A DNA stretch of 64,000 bases from Pseudomonas fluorescens. GTDB taxonomy: Bacteria > Pseudomonadota > Gammaproteobacteria > Pseudomonadales > Pseudomonadaceae. Position numbers and translations under genes: made by a program. The notes beneath the pieces are model-generated. The model was not told the DNA's origin. It did not search any database and saw only the letters and a list, made by a program, of their open reading frames with translations. Shown piece by piece: positions 17,294-24,601 of this stretch; position 1 is the first letter of the stretch; every line of letters starts with the position of its first letter. The stretch is taken from assembly GCF_001648775.1 (NCBI RefSeq), contig NZ_LVEJ01000016.1:186001-250000 (forward strand), written 5' to 3'.

Positions 17294-17788
17294 TTACAGC
17301 TGGTCTTTGTTGAGCTTGGTGAAATGCTCGTGGGTGTTTTCCGGGCTGTGGTGTTTGGCATCGGCCGCACGGCTTTGCTCGGCACCGGCCCACAGGCGCT
17401 CCAGGTCGTAGAACTGACGTGCCGAGGCCGTCATCATGTGCACGATCACCAGGTCCAGGTCCAACAGCACCCAGTCGCTGTCGCCCTTGCCTTCTTCGCC
17501 CAGCGGCTTGGCGCCCTGCTTTTTGACTTCTTCGCGAACCTTGTCGAGCATCGCGTTGATCTGGCGGTTGGACGTACCGGTGGCGATGATCATGTAATCA
17601 GTGATGCTCTGCTTGTCGCGAACATCGATGATCTGGATATCTTGCGCCTTGACGTCTTCCAGGGCAGCAACGGCCAGTTTGACCAGCTCGTCGCCCTTCA
17701 GCGGTTCGTTGGTGTTGACCGGCTCTGGCAGCGGGGCGCTCTTGAATGTGCCTTTGCGCTTTACTTTGGTTTGGTCTTTGTCAGTCAT
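17294..17788 (-). CDS. rsfS: Ribosomal silencing factor RsfS
   Basis: Binds L14 of the 50S subunit and blocks joining with 30S under starvation. The core (LVKLAVAALEDVKAQDI through WVLLDLDLVIVHMMTASARQFYDLERLW) is clear. At 164 residues it is about 50-60 longer than E. coli RsfS: some 30 extra charged N-terminal residues rich in K, P and E, and about 27 extra at the C-terminus. No in-frame Met is near the canonical start, so the N-terminal extension looks genuine unless a non-standard start is used. Confidence 0.93.
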   Translation of the reverse strand: MTDKDQTKVKRKGTFKSAPLPEPVNTNEPLKGDELVKLAVAALEDVKAQDIQIIDVRDKQSITDYMIIATGTSNRQINAMLDKVREEVKKQGAKPLGEEGKGDSDWVLLDLDLVIVHMMTASARQFYDLERLWAGAEQSRAADAKHHSPENTHEHFTKLNKDQL

Positions 17789-17860
17789 ATAAAACTCGTT
17801 TTGCTCATATATTCGGCGGCTTGGCGATACGTGGATTCGTATCAGTGAAGCACGCCTTGC

Positions 17861-18550
17861 TCAGTTCGACGCACGGTAAAGACCGTGCGCATCGATGTAG
17901 GCCAGGACCGCGTCGGGCACCAGGAAACGTACCGACTTACCGCTGGCCAGCAGTTGACGGATCTGGGTGGCGGAAACCGCGAGCGGTGTCTGCCAGACGA
18001 ATGCAATCTGTCCGCTCGGCCCTTTCAGGGCCAGCGGGTCGCTCACCGAACGCGCTGCCAGCAGGTTGCGCAAGGCATCCGGCGGTTCGCTGTCGGCGTC
18101 CGGGCGCTGTAGCACCAGGATGTGGCAATGCTGGAGCAACTCTTCCCAGCGGTGCCAAGTGGGCAGGCCGCAAAATGCGTCCCAGCCCAAAAGCAGAAAA
18201 ACCTGGGTTTCAGCGGGCATTTCGGCGCGCATCAACTCCAGGGTATCAATGGTGTAGGACGGTTTGTCCCGCTGCAATTCGCGGGCATCCACCACCAGCG
18301 GCGGCACTCCGGCCACCGCGCACTCGACCATCGCCAGGCGGTCCTGCGCCGACACCTGCGGCGTATTGCGATGCGGCGGCCGCGCACTCGGCGTCAGGCG
18401 CAACTCGTCGAGCGCCAGCGCTTCGGCAACTTCCAGCCCACCGCGCAAATGGCCGATGTGCACCGGGTCGAATGTGCCGCCCAGCACGCCGATGCGGCGG
18501 GGGCGCGACTCGCTACCGGTTTGCGCCGCTGTCAGGTCGAGGTCGGTCAA
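17861..18550 (-). CDS. nadD: Nicotinate-mononucleotide adenylyltransferase
   Basis: Converts nicotinate mononucleotide to deamido-NAD in NAD synthesis. RRIGVLGGTFDPVHIGHL carries the nucleotidyltransferase GGTFDPxHxGH motif, and the C-terminal VSATQIRQLLASG is the ISSTxIR-type motif. The start is uncertain. A TTG at 18550, one base after the proA stop, gives 229 residues; ATG codons at 18583-18586 would overlap proA by about 32-35 bases. I prefer the non-overlapping start but cannot exclude the others. Confidence 0.92.
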   Translation of the reverse strand: MTDLDLTAAQTGSESRPRRIGVLGGTFDPVHIGHLRGGLEVAEALALDELRLTPSARPPHRNTPQVSAQDRLAMVECAVAGVPPLVVDARELQRDKPSYTIDTLELMRAEMPAETQVFLLLGWDAFCGLPTWHRWEELLQHCHILVLQRPDADSEPPDALRNLLAARSVSDPLALKGPSGQIAFVWQTPLAVSATQIRQLLASGKSVRFLVPDAVLAYIDAHGLYRASN

Positions 18551-18551
18551 G

Positions 18552-19823
18552 TCAGACCGTCGCCTGGCCGCGCAACTGGCCATCACCGACCACGATGTAC
18601 TTCTCGCAGGTCAGTCCTTCAAGGCCCACCGGGCCGCGGGCGTGCAGCTTATCAGTAGAAATGCCGATCTCGGCACCCAATCCGTATTCAAATCCATCGG
18701 CAAAGCAGGTCGGGGTGTTGATCATCACCGACGCCGAGTCGACTTCCGCCACGAAGCGACGGGTGTCGGCGAGGTTTTCGCTGACAATCGAGTCGGTGTG
18801 ATGGGAGCCGTAATGGTTGATGTGTTCGATGGCCTGATCCAGACCGTCGACGACGCGGATCGACAAGATCGGCGCCAGATACTCGGTATTCCAGTCTTCT
18901 TCACTGGCGGCAACGGCTTCGATGATCGCCCGGGTACGCTCGCAACCGCGCAGTTCGACGCCTTTTTCGCGGAACTGGGCGGCCATCGACGGCAGGAAAT
19001 CCTTGGCAACCGTTTGATCGACCAGCAAGGTCTCCATTGCACCGCAGATGCCGTAGCGATAAGTCTTGGCATTGAAGGCGATGCGTTGGGCTTTCGGCAG
19101 ATCGGCGTGGGCACTGACGTAAACGTGGCAGATGCCGTCCAGATGCTTGATCACCGGTACGCGGGCGTCGCGGCTGATGCGCTCGATCAGGCCACGGCCA
19201 CCGCGCGGCACGATCACGTCGACGTACTCAGGCATGGTGATCATCGCGCCAACAGCAGCACGGTCAGTGGTTTCGACCACTTGCACCACGGCGGCGGGCA
19301 ACTCGGCCTCGGCCAGACCGCGCTGGATGCACGCGGCAATCGCCCGATTGGAATGAATCGCTTCGGAGCCACCGCGCAGGATCGTCGCGTTGCCGGACTT
19401 CAGGCACAGGCTGGCAGCATCGATGGTCACGTTCGGCCGGGATTCGTAGATGATCCCGATCACGCCCAGCGGCACGCGCATCTTGCCGACCTGAATCCCC
19501 GACGGACGGAAGCTCATGTCACGAATCGCGCCGACCGGATCCGGCAGCGCAGCCACCTGACGCAGGCCGACGATCATGCCGTCGATACGCGCCGGGGTCA
19601 GTTCCAGACGTTCCAGCAATGCCGGCTCCAGACCATTGGCGCGACCGGCGGCCAGATCCTGTTCATTGGCTGCAGCGAGCTCGGCGCGCGCAGCGTCCAG
19701 CGCATTGGCAGCAGCCTGCAAGGCGCGGTTTTTCTGCGCAGTGCTGGCACGGCCGATGACCCGGGAGGCTTCGCGGGCGGCGCGACCCAATCGGGTCATG
19801 TAGTCAAGAACGGACTCAGTCAT
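18552..19823 (-). CDS. proA: Glutamate-5-semialdehyde dehydrogenase (gamma-glutamyl phosphate reductase)
   Basis: NADPH-dependent second step of proline synthesis. From ATG 19823 (MTESVLDYMTRLG) the protein has 423 residues, a normal length. RMPLGVIGIIYESRPNVT-like segments and ILRGGSEAIHSN mark the cofactor-binding half; the catalytic Cys lies in YRYGICGAMETLL. The frame is open to 19844 without support. It leads the minus-strand run proA-nadD-rsfS-rlmH and is divergent from the DNA glycosylase gene. Confidence 0.96.
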   Translation of the reverse strand: MTESVLDYMTRLGRAAREASRVIGRASTAQKNRALQAAANALDAARAELAAANEQDLAAGRANGLEPALLERLELTPARIDGMIVGLRQVAALPDPVGAIRDMSFRPSGIQVGKMRVPLGVIGIIYESRPNVTIDAASLCLKSGNATILRGGSEAIHSNRAIAACIQRGLAEAELPAAVVQVVETTDRAAVGAMITMPEYVDVIVPRGGRGLIERISRDARVPVIKHLDGICHVYVSAHADLPKAQRIAFNAKTYRYGICGAMETLLVDQTVAKDFLPSMAAQFREKGVELRGCERTRAIIEAVAASEEDWNTEYLAPILSIRVVDGLDQAIEHINHYGSHHTDSIVSENLADTRRFVAEVDSASVMINTPTCFADGFEYGLGAEIGISTDKLHARGPVGLEGLTCEKYIVVGDGQLRGQATV

Positions 19824-20000
19824 GGTCTGCTGGGGTCTTGGCAAAGAGGAAAGCGGCAGATTATAGCTGTCGCGTCCCGGGACTAACAGCGGTGACGGGC
19901 GGATGGTCGAAATGAACCACGAATCGCCGACGTTCAGGCGTAATTAAGCTGTGGATTGTTATCATCACGACCTCTTCAGCCTGGATAAACCGTGCCTGCC

Positions 20001-20699
20001 ATGTCCAACCTGACCGTTCGCTCCCGTGCCGAGCGCCTGCCGCTGGGGCTCCCGGACGCTTTTTTCGACCGTGACGCGCAAGTGCTTGCCCGCGAGTTAC
20101 TGGGCAACGTCATCCGCCACCGGGTCGGCGATCTGTGGCTGAGCGCGCGCATCATCGAGACCGAAGCCTATTACTGTGCGGAAAAAGGCAGCCACGCCTC
20201 GCTCGGCTACACAGAAAAGCGTAAGGCTTTGTTTCTGGATGGCGGTCACATCTATATGTATTACGCCCGTGGCGGCGACTCGCTGAACTTTAGCGCGCAG
20301 GGGCCGGGCAACGCGGTGCTGATCAAATCGGCGTATCCGTGGGTCGATGAGCTCAGCGGGCCGGCGAGCCTGGCGCAGATGCTGCTGAACAATCCGGATG
20401 CTCAGGGCCGCCCGCGCCCCTCACAGAAACTCTGTGCCGGGCAGACGTTGCTGTGCAAATCGCTGGGTTTGAAAGTACCGGTGTGGGACGCCAAGCGCTT
20501 CGATCACGAGGTGCTGCTGGTCGAAGACACCGGCCCGGCACCCTCGCACATCATCCAAACCACCCGTTTGGGCATCCCCCAGGGTCGCGACGAGCACCTG
20601 ATGTACCGCTTCGTCGACGCGGCTTATGCACAATGGTGCACGCGGAACCCGCTGCGTCGGGGTCAGGTCGAAGGCCGGGATTATTTCTTGCTGAGCTGA
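20001..20699 (+). CDS. mpg: DNA-3-methyladenine glycosylase (AAG/MPG family)
   Basis: Removes alkylated purines such as 3-methyladenine in base-excision repair. The 232-residue protein carries ARELLGNVIRHRVGD, IIETEAYY with the general-base Glu, and HIYMYYARGGDSLNFSAQG, the family signature. The frame also has a GTG at 19992; the ATG at 20001 (MSNLTVRSRAERLPL) is preferred. Divergent from proA across about 175 bases. Confidence 0.9.
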   Translation: MSNLTVRSRAERLPLGLPDAFFDRDAQVLARELLGNVIRHRVGDLWLSARIIETEAYYCAEKGSHASLGYTEKRKALFLDGGHIYMYYARGGDSLNFSAQGPGNAVLIKSAYPWVDELSGPASLAQMLLNNPDAQGRPRPSQKLCAGQTLLCKSLGLKVPVWDAKRFDHEVLLVEDTGPAPSHIIQTTRLGIPQGRDEHLMYRFVDAAYAQWCTRNPLRRGQVEGRDYFLLS

Positions 20700-20766
20700 A
20701 ATGAGCGCAATTGTTGAATAGCTGAAATCCCCTGTGGGCCAATGAAGATTTGATGGAGTTGTTTGT

Positions 20767-22083
20767 ATGGGCCCTTGGCTCGATAGCGTGACCGGTTGGC
20801 TGGCGGCCAATCCACAGTGGCTGGCCGCTGCGGTCTTTATCGTCGCGTGCGTGGAATGCCTGGCGATTGCCGGATTGATCGTGCCTGGCACGGTGTTGCT
20901 GTTTGCCGTGGCCGTGCTGGCTGGCAGCGGCGCGTTGTCATTGAGCGAAACCTTGCTGCTGGGGTTTCTCGGCGGGATTCTGGGTGACGCGATTTCGTAC
21001 TTCCTCGGCCGCCACTTTCATCAGAACATCCGCCGCCTGCCCGGCCTGCGCCATCACCCGGAATGGATGGCCGGCGCCGAAAGCTACTTCCAGCGTTACG
21101 GCATTGCCAGCCTGCTGGTCGGACGTTTTATCGGCCCTCTGCGGCCGATGTTGCCGATGGTCGCGGGGATGTGCGACATGCCCTTCCCGCGCTTTGCCGC
21201 CGTCAGCCTGCTGGCCGCCGCAGGCTGGAGCGTCGCCTATCTGCTGCCGGGCTGGGCCACGGGCGCCGCGATCCGTCTGCCACTGCCGGAAGGCTTCTGG
21301 CTGCAGGCCGGCATCGTCGCCGCCAGTATTGCCGTGATGGTTGGCCTGAGCGTCAACAGCAGCCTGCGCCGGCATCGGCGCGCGACCGTGTGGATCAGCA
21401 GCATGAGCCTGCTGATCCTGATCGGCCTGTTCGTCGGCTATCCCTACCTGACCGCGCTCGATCAAGGGGTGATGACGCTGGTTCAGGAGCACCGCCAGCC
21501 GTTGCTCGATGAGATTGCCGTCACGTTCACCCTGATCGGTGAATTCCGCAACATGCTGATGTTCAGCGCCCTGTTCGTGGCCCTGCTGTTGCTGTGTCGA
21601 CAATGGCGCCATGCGTTGTTTGCCGGCGGCACGCTGTTGGTCACCGCCCTGGCCAACACCGGGACAAAATACTTTTTTGCCCGGGTGCGCCCGGAGGTGC
21701 TGAGCGATCCGCTGACCACCTACAGCATGCCCAGCGGCCATGCTTCGGGTTCGTTTGCGCTGTTCCTGACCCTTGCCGTGCTGGCCGGTCGTGGCCAACC
21801 GCCGCGCATGCGTCTGACCTGGTTGCTGATCGGCTGCATTCCCGCGCTGGCCATCGCCCTGTCGCGGGTATATCTGGGGGCACACTGGCCGACCGACGTG
21901 CTCGCCGGAGCCATGCTCGCCAGTTGCGTCTGTGCGGCGAGCCTGTGGTTGAGCCAGCGCTCGACGCCGCTCAATCCCATGCCGCTCAAGGTCTGGTGGC
22001 TGATCCTTCCCGCGTTGCTGGCGATGTTCGGTTTGTTTGTCCTGCGCCACTTGCCACACACCCTGATGCGCTACGCCTACTGA
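20767..22083 (+). CDS. DedA/PAP2 fusion membrane protein (bifunctional lipid transporter-phosphatase candidate)
   Basis: A 438-residue polytopic membrane protein made of two families. Residues about 1-190 are DedA/SNARE-associated, with the hallmark GRFIGPLRPMLPMVAGM; DedA proteins help flip lipid carriers. Residues about 200-438 are PAP2 phosphatase-like, with all three motifs: KYFFARVRP, YSMPSGHASGSF and ALSRVYLGAHWPTD. The domain pair suggests coupling of phospholipid or undecaprenyl pyrophosphate dephosphorylation to carrier recycling; this is inference. GGAG lies upstream of the ATG. It is the last core gene before the toxin-like insert. Confidence 0.88.
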   Translation: MGPWLDSVTGWLAANPQWLAAAVFIVACVECLAIAGLIVPGTVLLFAVAVLAGSGALSLSETLLLGFLGGILGDAISYFLGRHFHQNIRRLPGLRHHPEWMAGAESYFQRYGIASLLVGRFIGPLRPMLPMVAGMCDMPFPRFAAVSLLAAAGWSVAYLLPGWATGAAIRLPLPEGFWLQAGIVAASIAVMVGLSVNSSLRRHRRATVWISSMSLLILIGLFVGYPYLTALDQGVMTLVQEHRQPLLDEIAVTFTLIGEFRNMLMFSALFVALLLLCRQWRHALFAGGTLLVTALANTGTKYFFARVRPEVLSDPLTTYSMPSGHASGSFALFLTLAVLAGRGQPPRMRLTWLLIGCIPALAIALSRVYLGAHWPTDVLAGAMLASCVCAASLWLSQRSTPLNPMPLKVWWLILPALLAMFGLFVLRHLPHTLMRYAY

Positions 22084-22093
22084 TCCTTCCCCA

Positions 22094-22123
22094 CACTCTC
22101 TGCGGTTTATTCCAAAGAGAGTG
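22094..22123 (+). terminator. Probable terminator of the DedA-PAP2 gene
   Basis: Eight-base stem CACTCTCT / AGAGAGTG with a 14-base loop, 11 bases after the stop. Only mixed C/T follows, so strength is uncertain. Confidence 0.45.
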
Positions 22124-22148
22124 CTGCTGTCCTCTTCTCACCGGCAGA

Positions 22149-22179
22149 ACAGAAACTTTGACACGTTCAAAGTTTCTGT
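22149..22179. promoter_or_regulatory. Perfect 13-base inverted repeat upstream of the toxin-like pair
   Basis: ACAGAAACTTTGA and its exact complement are separated by CACGT. No T run follows, and the arms are long and AT-rich for a terminator; it could be an operator for a regulator of the downstream genes, or a second terminator hairpin. Position is about 220 bases before the first toxin-like gene. Confidence 0.45.
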
Positions 22180-22397
22180 CTGACTGACTGTGCACGCCTT
22201 AAACAAAAATCTGAAGTTACATAATCAATCACCCGACAGCTAATCAAACTCTTCCAACACTTAAAAATTCAATTAGATTGAGAGCGCAAACTTACCCAGA
22301 ACGTTTCAACAACAAAAACCTTACATACAACCAAAGTCAACCAATCGTACAAACAGAAAATTACACCAATAAAATCCAAATTAACCAAGAGAGTTCC

Positions 22398-24401
22398 ATG
22401 AGCCCAAAAACACCGCGCAAACCGTCTGTTTCAACTGCCCGCAATACAGACCCGACGACTCAATCTGCTGGGCATCCGCTAAATCCGATTGATGCCTATT
22501 TCTCCCGAAATCCGGACTTCATCACCCCTGACCTGACAAACCCGTCTCAAAGTTCTGCGCAACGTCCAAGTGTCGACCAGTCGCCGTCACCGGCCGTTGA
22601 AATCACCCCTATTACGCCACGCAATGTCGCCGAACACCCCGTCGACAGTTCCATTGAGAAATACTGGTTATCCGAAGAGTTGCTGCGCAACATGGCGGCC
22701 GCTGACGACACTGGGGTGCGGTACATCGTCGGGCGAAAATTTGTCGACGTGGAATACGACGGGACGCTGCACACCGCGAATGTCGACCAGACGCCTGTCC
22801 AAGGGGCCTATCGGCTAAGACTGCTGACCGAACTGAAAGCCTCCGGCCCGCTGGTGTATAAAAACCCGCATGCCCCTACCTGGCGCCTGGCCGAAAGCCC
22901 CCCGTCGGCAGCAAAACGTCCGGCGACTGGCACCGACGACGCGCCACTGGCGCAACGACCCCGCGCCACCGCAACAATCGAGTACGTGGATGCCGGAGCC
23001 TACGTAGAGACAATGCGTTCACCCGATGCGCAAGGCTATTACGAATTGCGGCCTCGAACGCTGTTGCCCACACGGCCGTCGGACATGTTGTTCGCCTTTC
23101 GCGATAGGTACGGCAGATGGGTCAAGGTCGATCCACCCAGCGGCGGCTTCGGCGCACAACCGGCGAATCTGCCGCACTGGACCGACAAGGAGATCTTTGA
23201 TCTGTACCGCATTCACGGCCAGGACGTCGAACGTTTTCGCGCCCAAGTGCAAACGTCTGGCTTGCGCCCGCAATGGGTTGAACCGGTGACCGCCGAGAAC
23301 CCGTTCAAGTCGCTGCTCAATGATGGCCTGCGGTGGCTGCATCCGTCGTTCACTGCCAGTCAACGCGAAACCTGGCTGCAAAGTTACAACCTGTTGCCCA
23401 GCCAGATAGCCAGCCTGCAATTGCACCTGCACCGGCACAGCGAATCGACATTTCCCCAATGGGCCGAATCGCATAAGCAGATGGCTCAAAACCTTTCCGA
23501 TCCACGCCAACTAGAACAATTTGCCCTCGACACCGCCCGTGAACTGGAACTCAAACGTGGCGCCAAGCACGCCTGGTATGACCCGGAGCGTTGCATGACC
23601 GCACCCGTACGCGAAGCACTGCTGGGGAAACTGGGTTACCGGCGCAACAAGCACAACTTGCTCTACCGAACTGATGTCCCTGCGCTGTTTCGCGGCGATG
23701 ATCGCAGCCCGTTCGAAATGGCCAACGACGACACTATGCTGCCGCGCATGAAACACAAGCCCGGTGCAACCACGGACGACCGGCCGATGAGCGCAACATT
23801 CAGCCTGAAAGAGGCAATGATGTATGGCAAGGAGCCAGACCCTGAGTACCTGCTCTACAACTCGCAGACTCATAAGCATCCGGGCAAGCAACGCAGCGAC
23901 GACGCCAGTGATTCCAGTGACACTGAAAGCTCTGACGCCAGCGATTCGTCCGATGATGACGGCGCAGTGGCCTGGACGCGTGAGCGCAACTACACCGCCG
24001 TCCGCACGCGGCAAACCGACATGTTCATCTACTTGCTCGACACGCGCGGCATCGAAGTCGTCCCCCGCGAAGAGAACGTGAGCTTTAATTCCGATGCCGA
24101 GAAAAATCCGGTCTGGTTTCCAGAGGACGACTACGAGGGATTGATTTCAGCGACGCCAAAGGGTCTGGAAGCCAGCCGGGTGTGGATGCTGAACGCCACA
24201 CTGACCAAAGCCGCCAACATCAAAGACATCACGCGACTGGCCGACTCCAGAGCGGAAACCCTCGAAGCCGTTTCCCACGCCGGGCATTCGACTCAACATC
24301 AGTACGATGAACTGATCGATAAGGCCGAAGCACTTGGCAACGAGATTGTTCGACTTTCAGGGCGCAAGAATGAGTATGGCGATGACATTGTCTGGCCTTG
24401 A
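22398..24401 (+). CDS. Putative secreted effector with C-terminal ADP-ribosyltransferase-like domain
   Basis: A 667-residue protein of no family I can name with certainty. No signal peptide is seen. Residues 1-85 are disordered and rich in S, T and P. Residues about 90-170 and 195-250 look like two small related modules (each with a Y/G-rich strand, an aromatic W-x-K/L segment and a poly-turn end); 250-390 is helical. The C-terminal part resembles cholera/pertussis-type mono-ADP-ribosyltransferases: LFRGDDRSPFEM (Arg432; compare cholera toxin YRADSRPPDEI), MSATFSLKEAM (S465-A-T; compare STS), FIYLLDTRGIE, and PEDDYEGLISA with D578-Y-E580 at the place of the Glu-x-Glu. A 35-residue Asp/Ser linker (about 500-535) interrupts the fold. 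GAGAG precedes the ATG. It lies 200 bases upstream of a pore/RTX-like gene on the same strand. Confidence 0.6.
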   Translation: MSPKTPRKPSVSTARNTDPTTQSAGHPLNPIDAYFSRNPDFITPDLTNPSQSSAQRPSVDQSPSPAVEITPITPRNVAEHPVDSSIEKYWLSEELLRNMAAADDTGVRYIVGRKFVDVEYDGTLHTANVDQTPVQGAYRLRLLTELKASGPLVYKNPHAPTWRLAESPPSAAKRPATGTDDAPLAQRPRATATIEYVDAGAYVETMRSPDAQGYYELRPRTLLPTRPSDMLFAFRDRYGRWVKVDPPSGGFGAQPANLPHWTDKEIFDLYRIHGQDVERFRAQVQTSGLRPQWVEPVTAENPFKSLLNDGLRWLHPSFTASQRETWLQSYNLLPSQIASLQLHLHRHSESTFPQWAESHKQMAQNLSDPRQLEQFALDTARELELKRGAKHAWYDPERCMTAPVREALLGKLGYRRNKHNLLYRTDVPALFRGDDRSPFEMANDDTMLPRMKHKPGATTDDRPMSATFSLKEAMMYGKEPDPEYLLYNSQTHKHPGKQRSDDASDSSDTESSDASDSSDDDGAVAWTRERNYTAVRTRQTDMFIYLLDTRGIEVVPREENVSFNSDAEKNPVWFPEDDYEGLISATPKGLEASRVWMLNATLTKAANIKDITRLADSRAETLEAVSHAGHSTQHQYDELIDKAEALGNEIVRLSGRKNEYGDDIVWP

Positions 24402-24601
24402 CATCTGAACGGCAACTTCATCTGCCGATAACGAAAGTTATCAATGCCTGGCAATACAATTTATTCAACCACGTTAAATATAAACATCCGTAAACCATCA
24501 AACACTCTGTTCTGTCTGGCAACTCACCTATATTCGCCGGCGCAATTACGAAACGACGGCATGGAAGTCGTGGTTTATTCATCTATTTAAAAGGACTTAC
24601 A

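Larger units (their letters stand above)
22084..22397. other. AT-rich intergenic region at the left edge of the toxin-like insert
   Basis: About 310 bases without a convincing gene, visibly richer in A and T than the flanking core. It holds a terminator-like hairpin for the upstream gene (22094-22123), a perfect inverted repeat (22149-22179) and then an A-rich stretch leading to the ATG at 22398. The toxin frame is open upstream to 22278, but that part is low-complexity N/Q/T-rich and follows no good ribosome site, so I treat it as untranslated leader. Confidence 0.6.

Noticed and set aside
22278..22397. Upstream extension of the ART-like gene by 40 codons
   Set aside because: The extension is low-complexity and AT-rich and has no ribosome site, while GAGAG precedes the ATG at 22398.
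23890..23970. Asp/Ser-rich run as RTX or calcium-binding repeat
   Set aside because: The units are irregular SD/DSS runs without the GGxGxD glycine pattern; it reads as a disordered linker.
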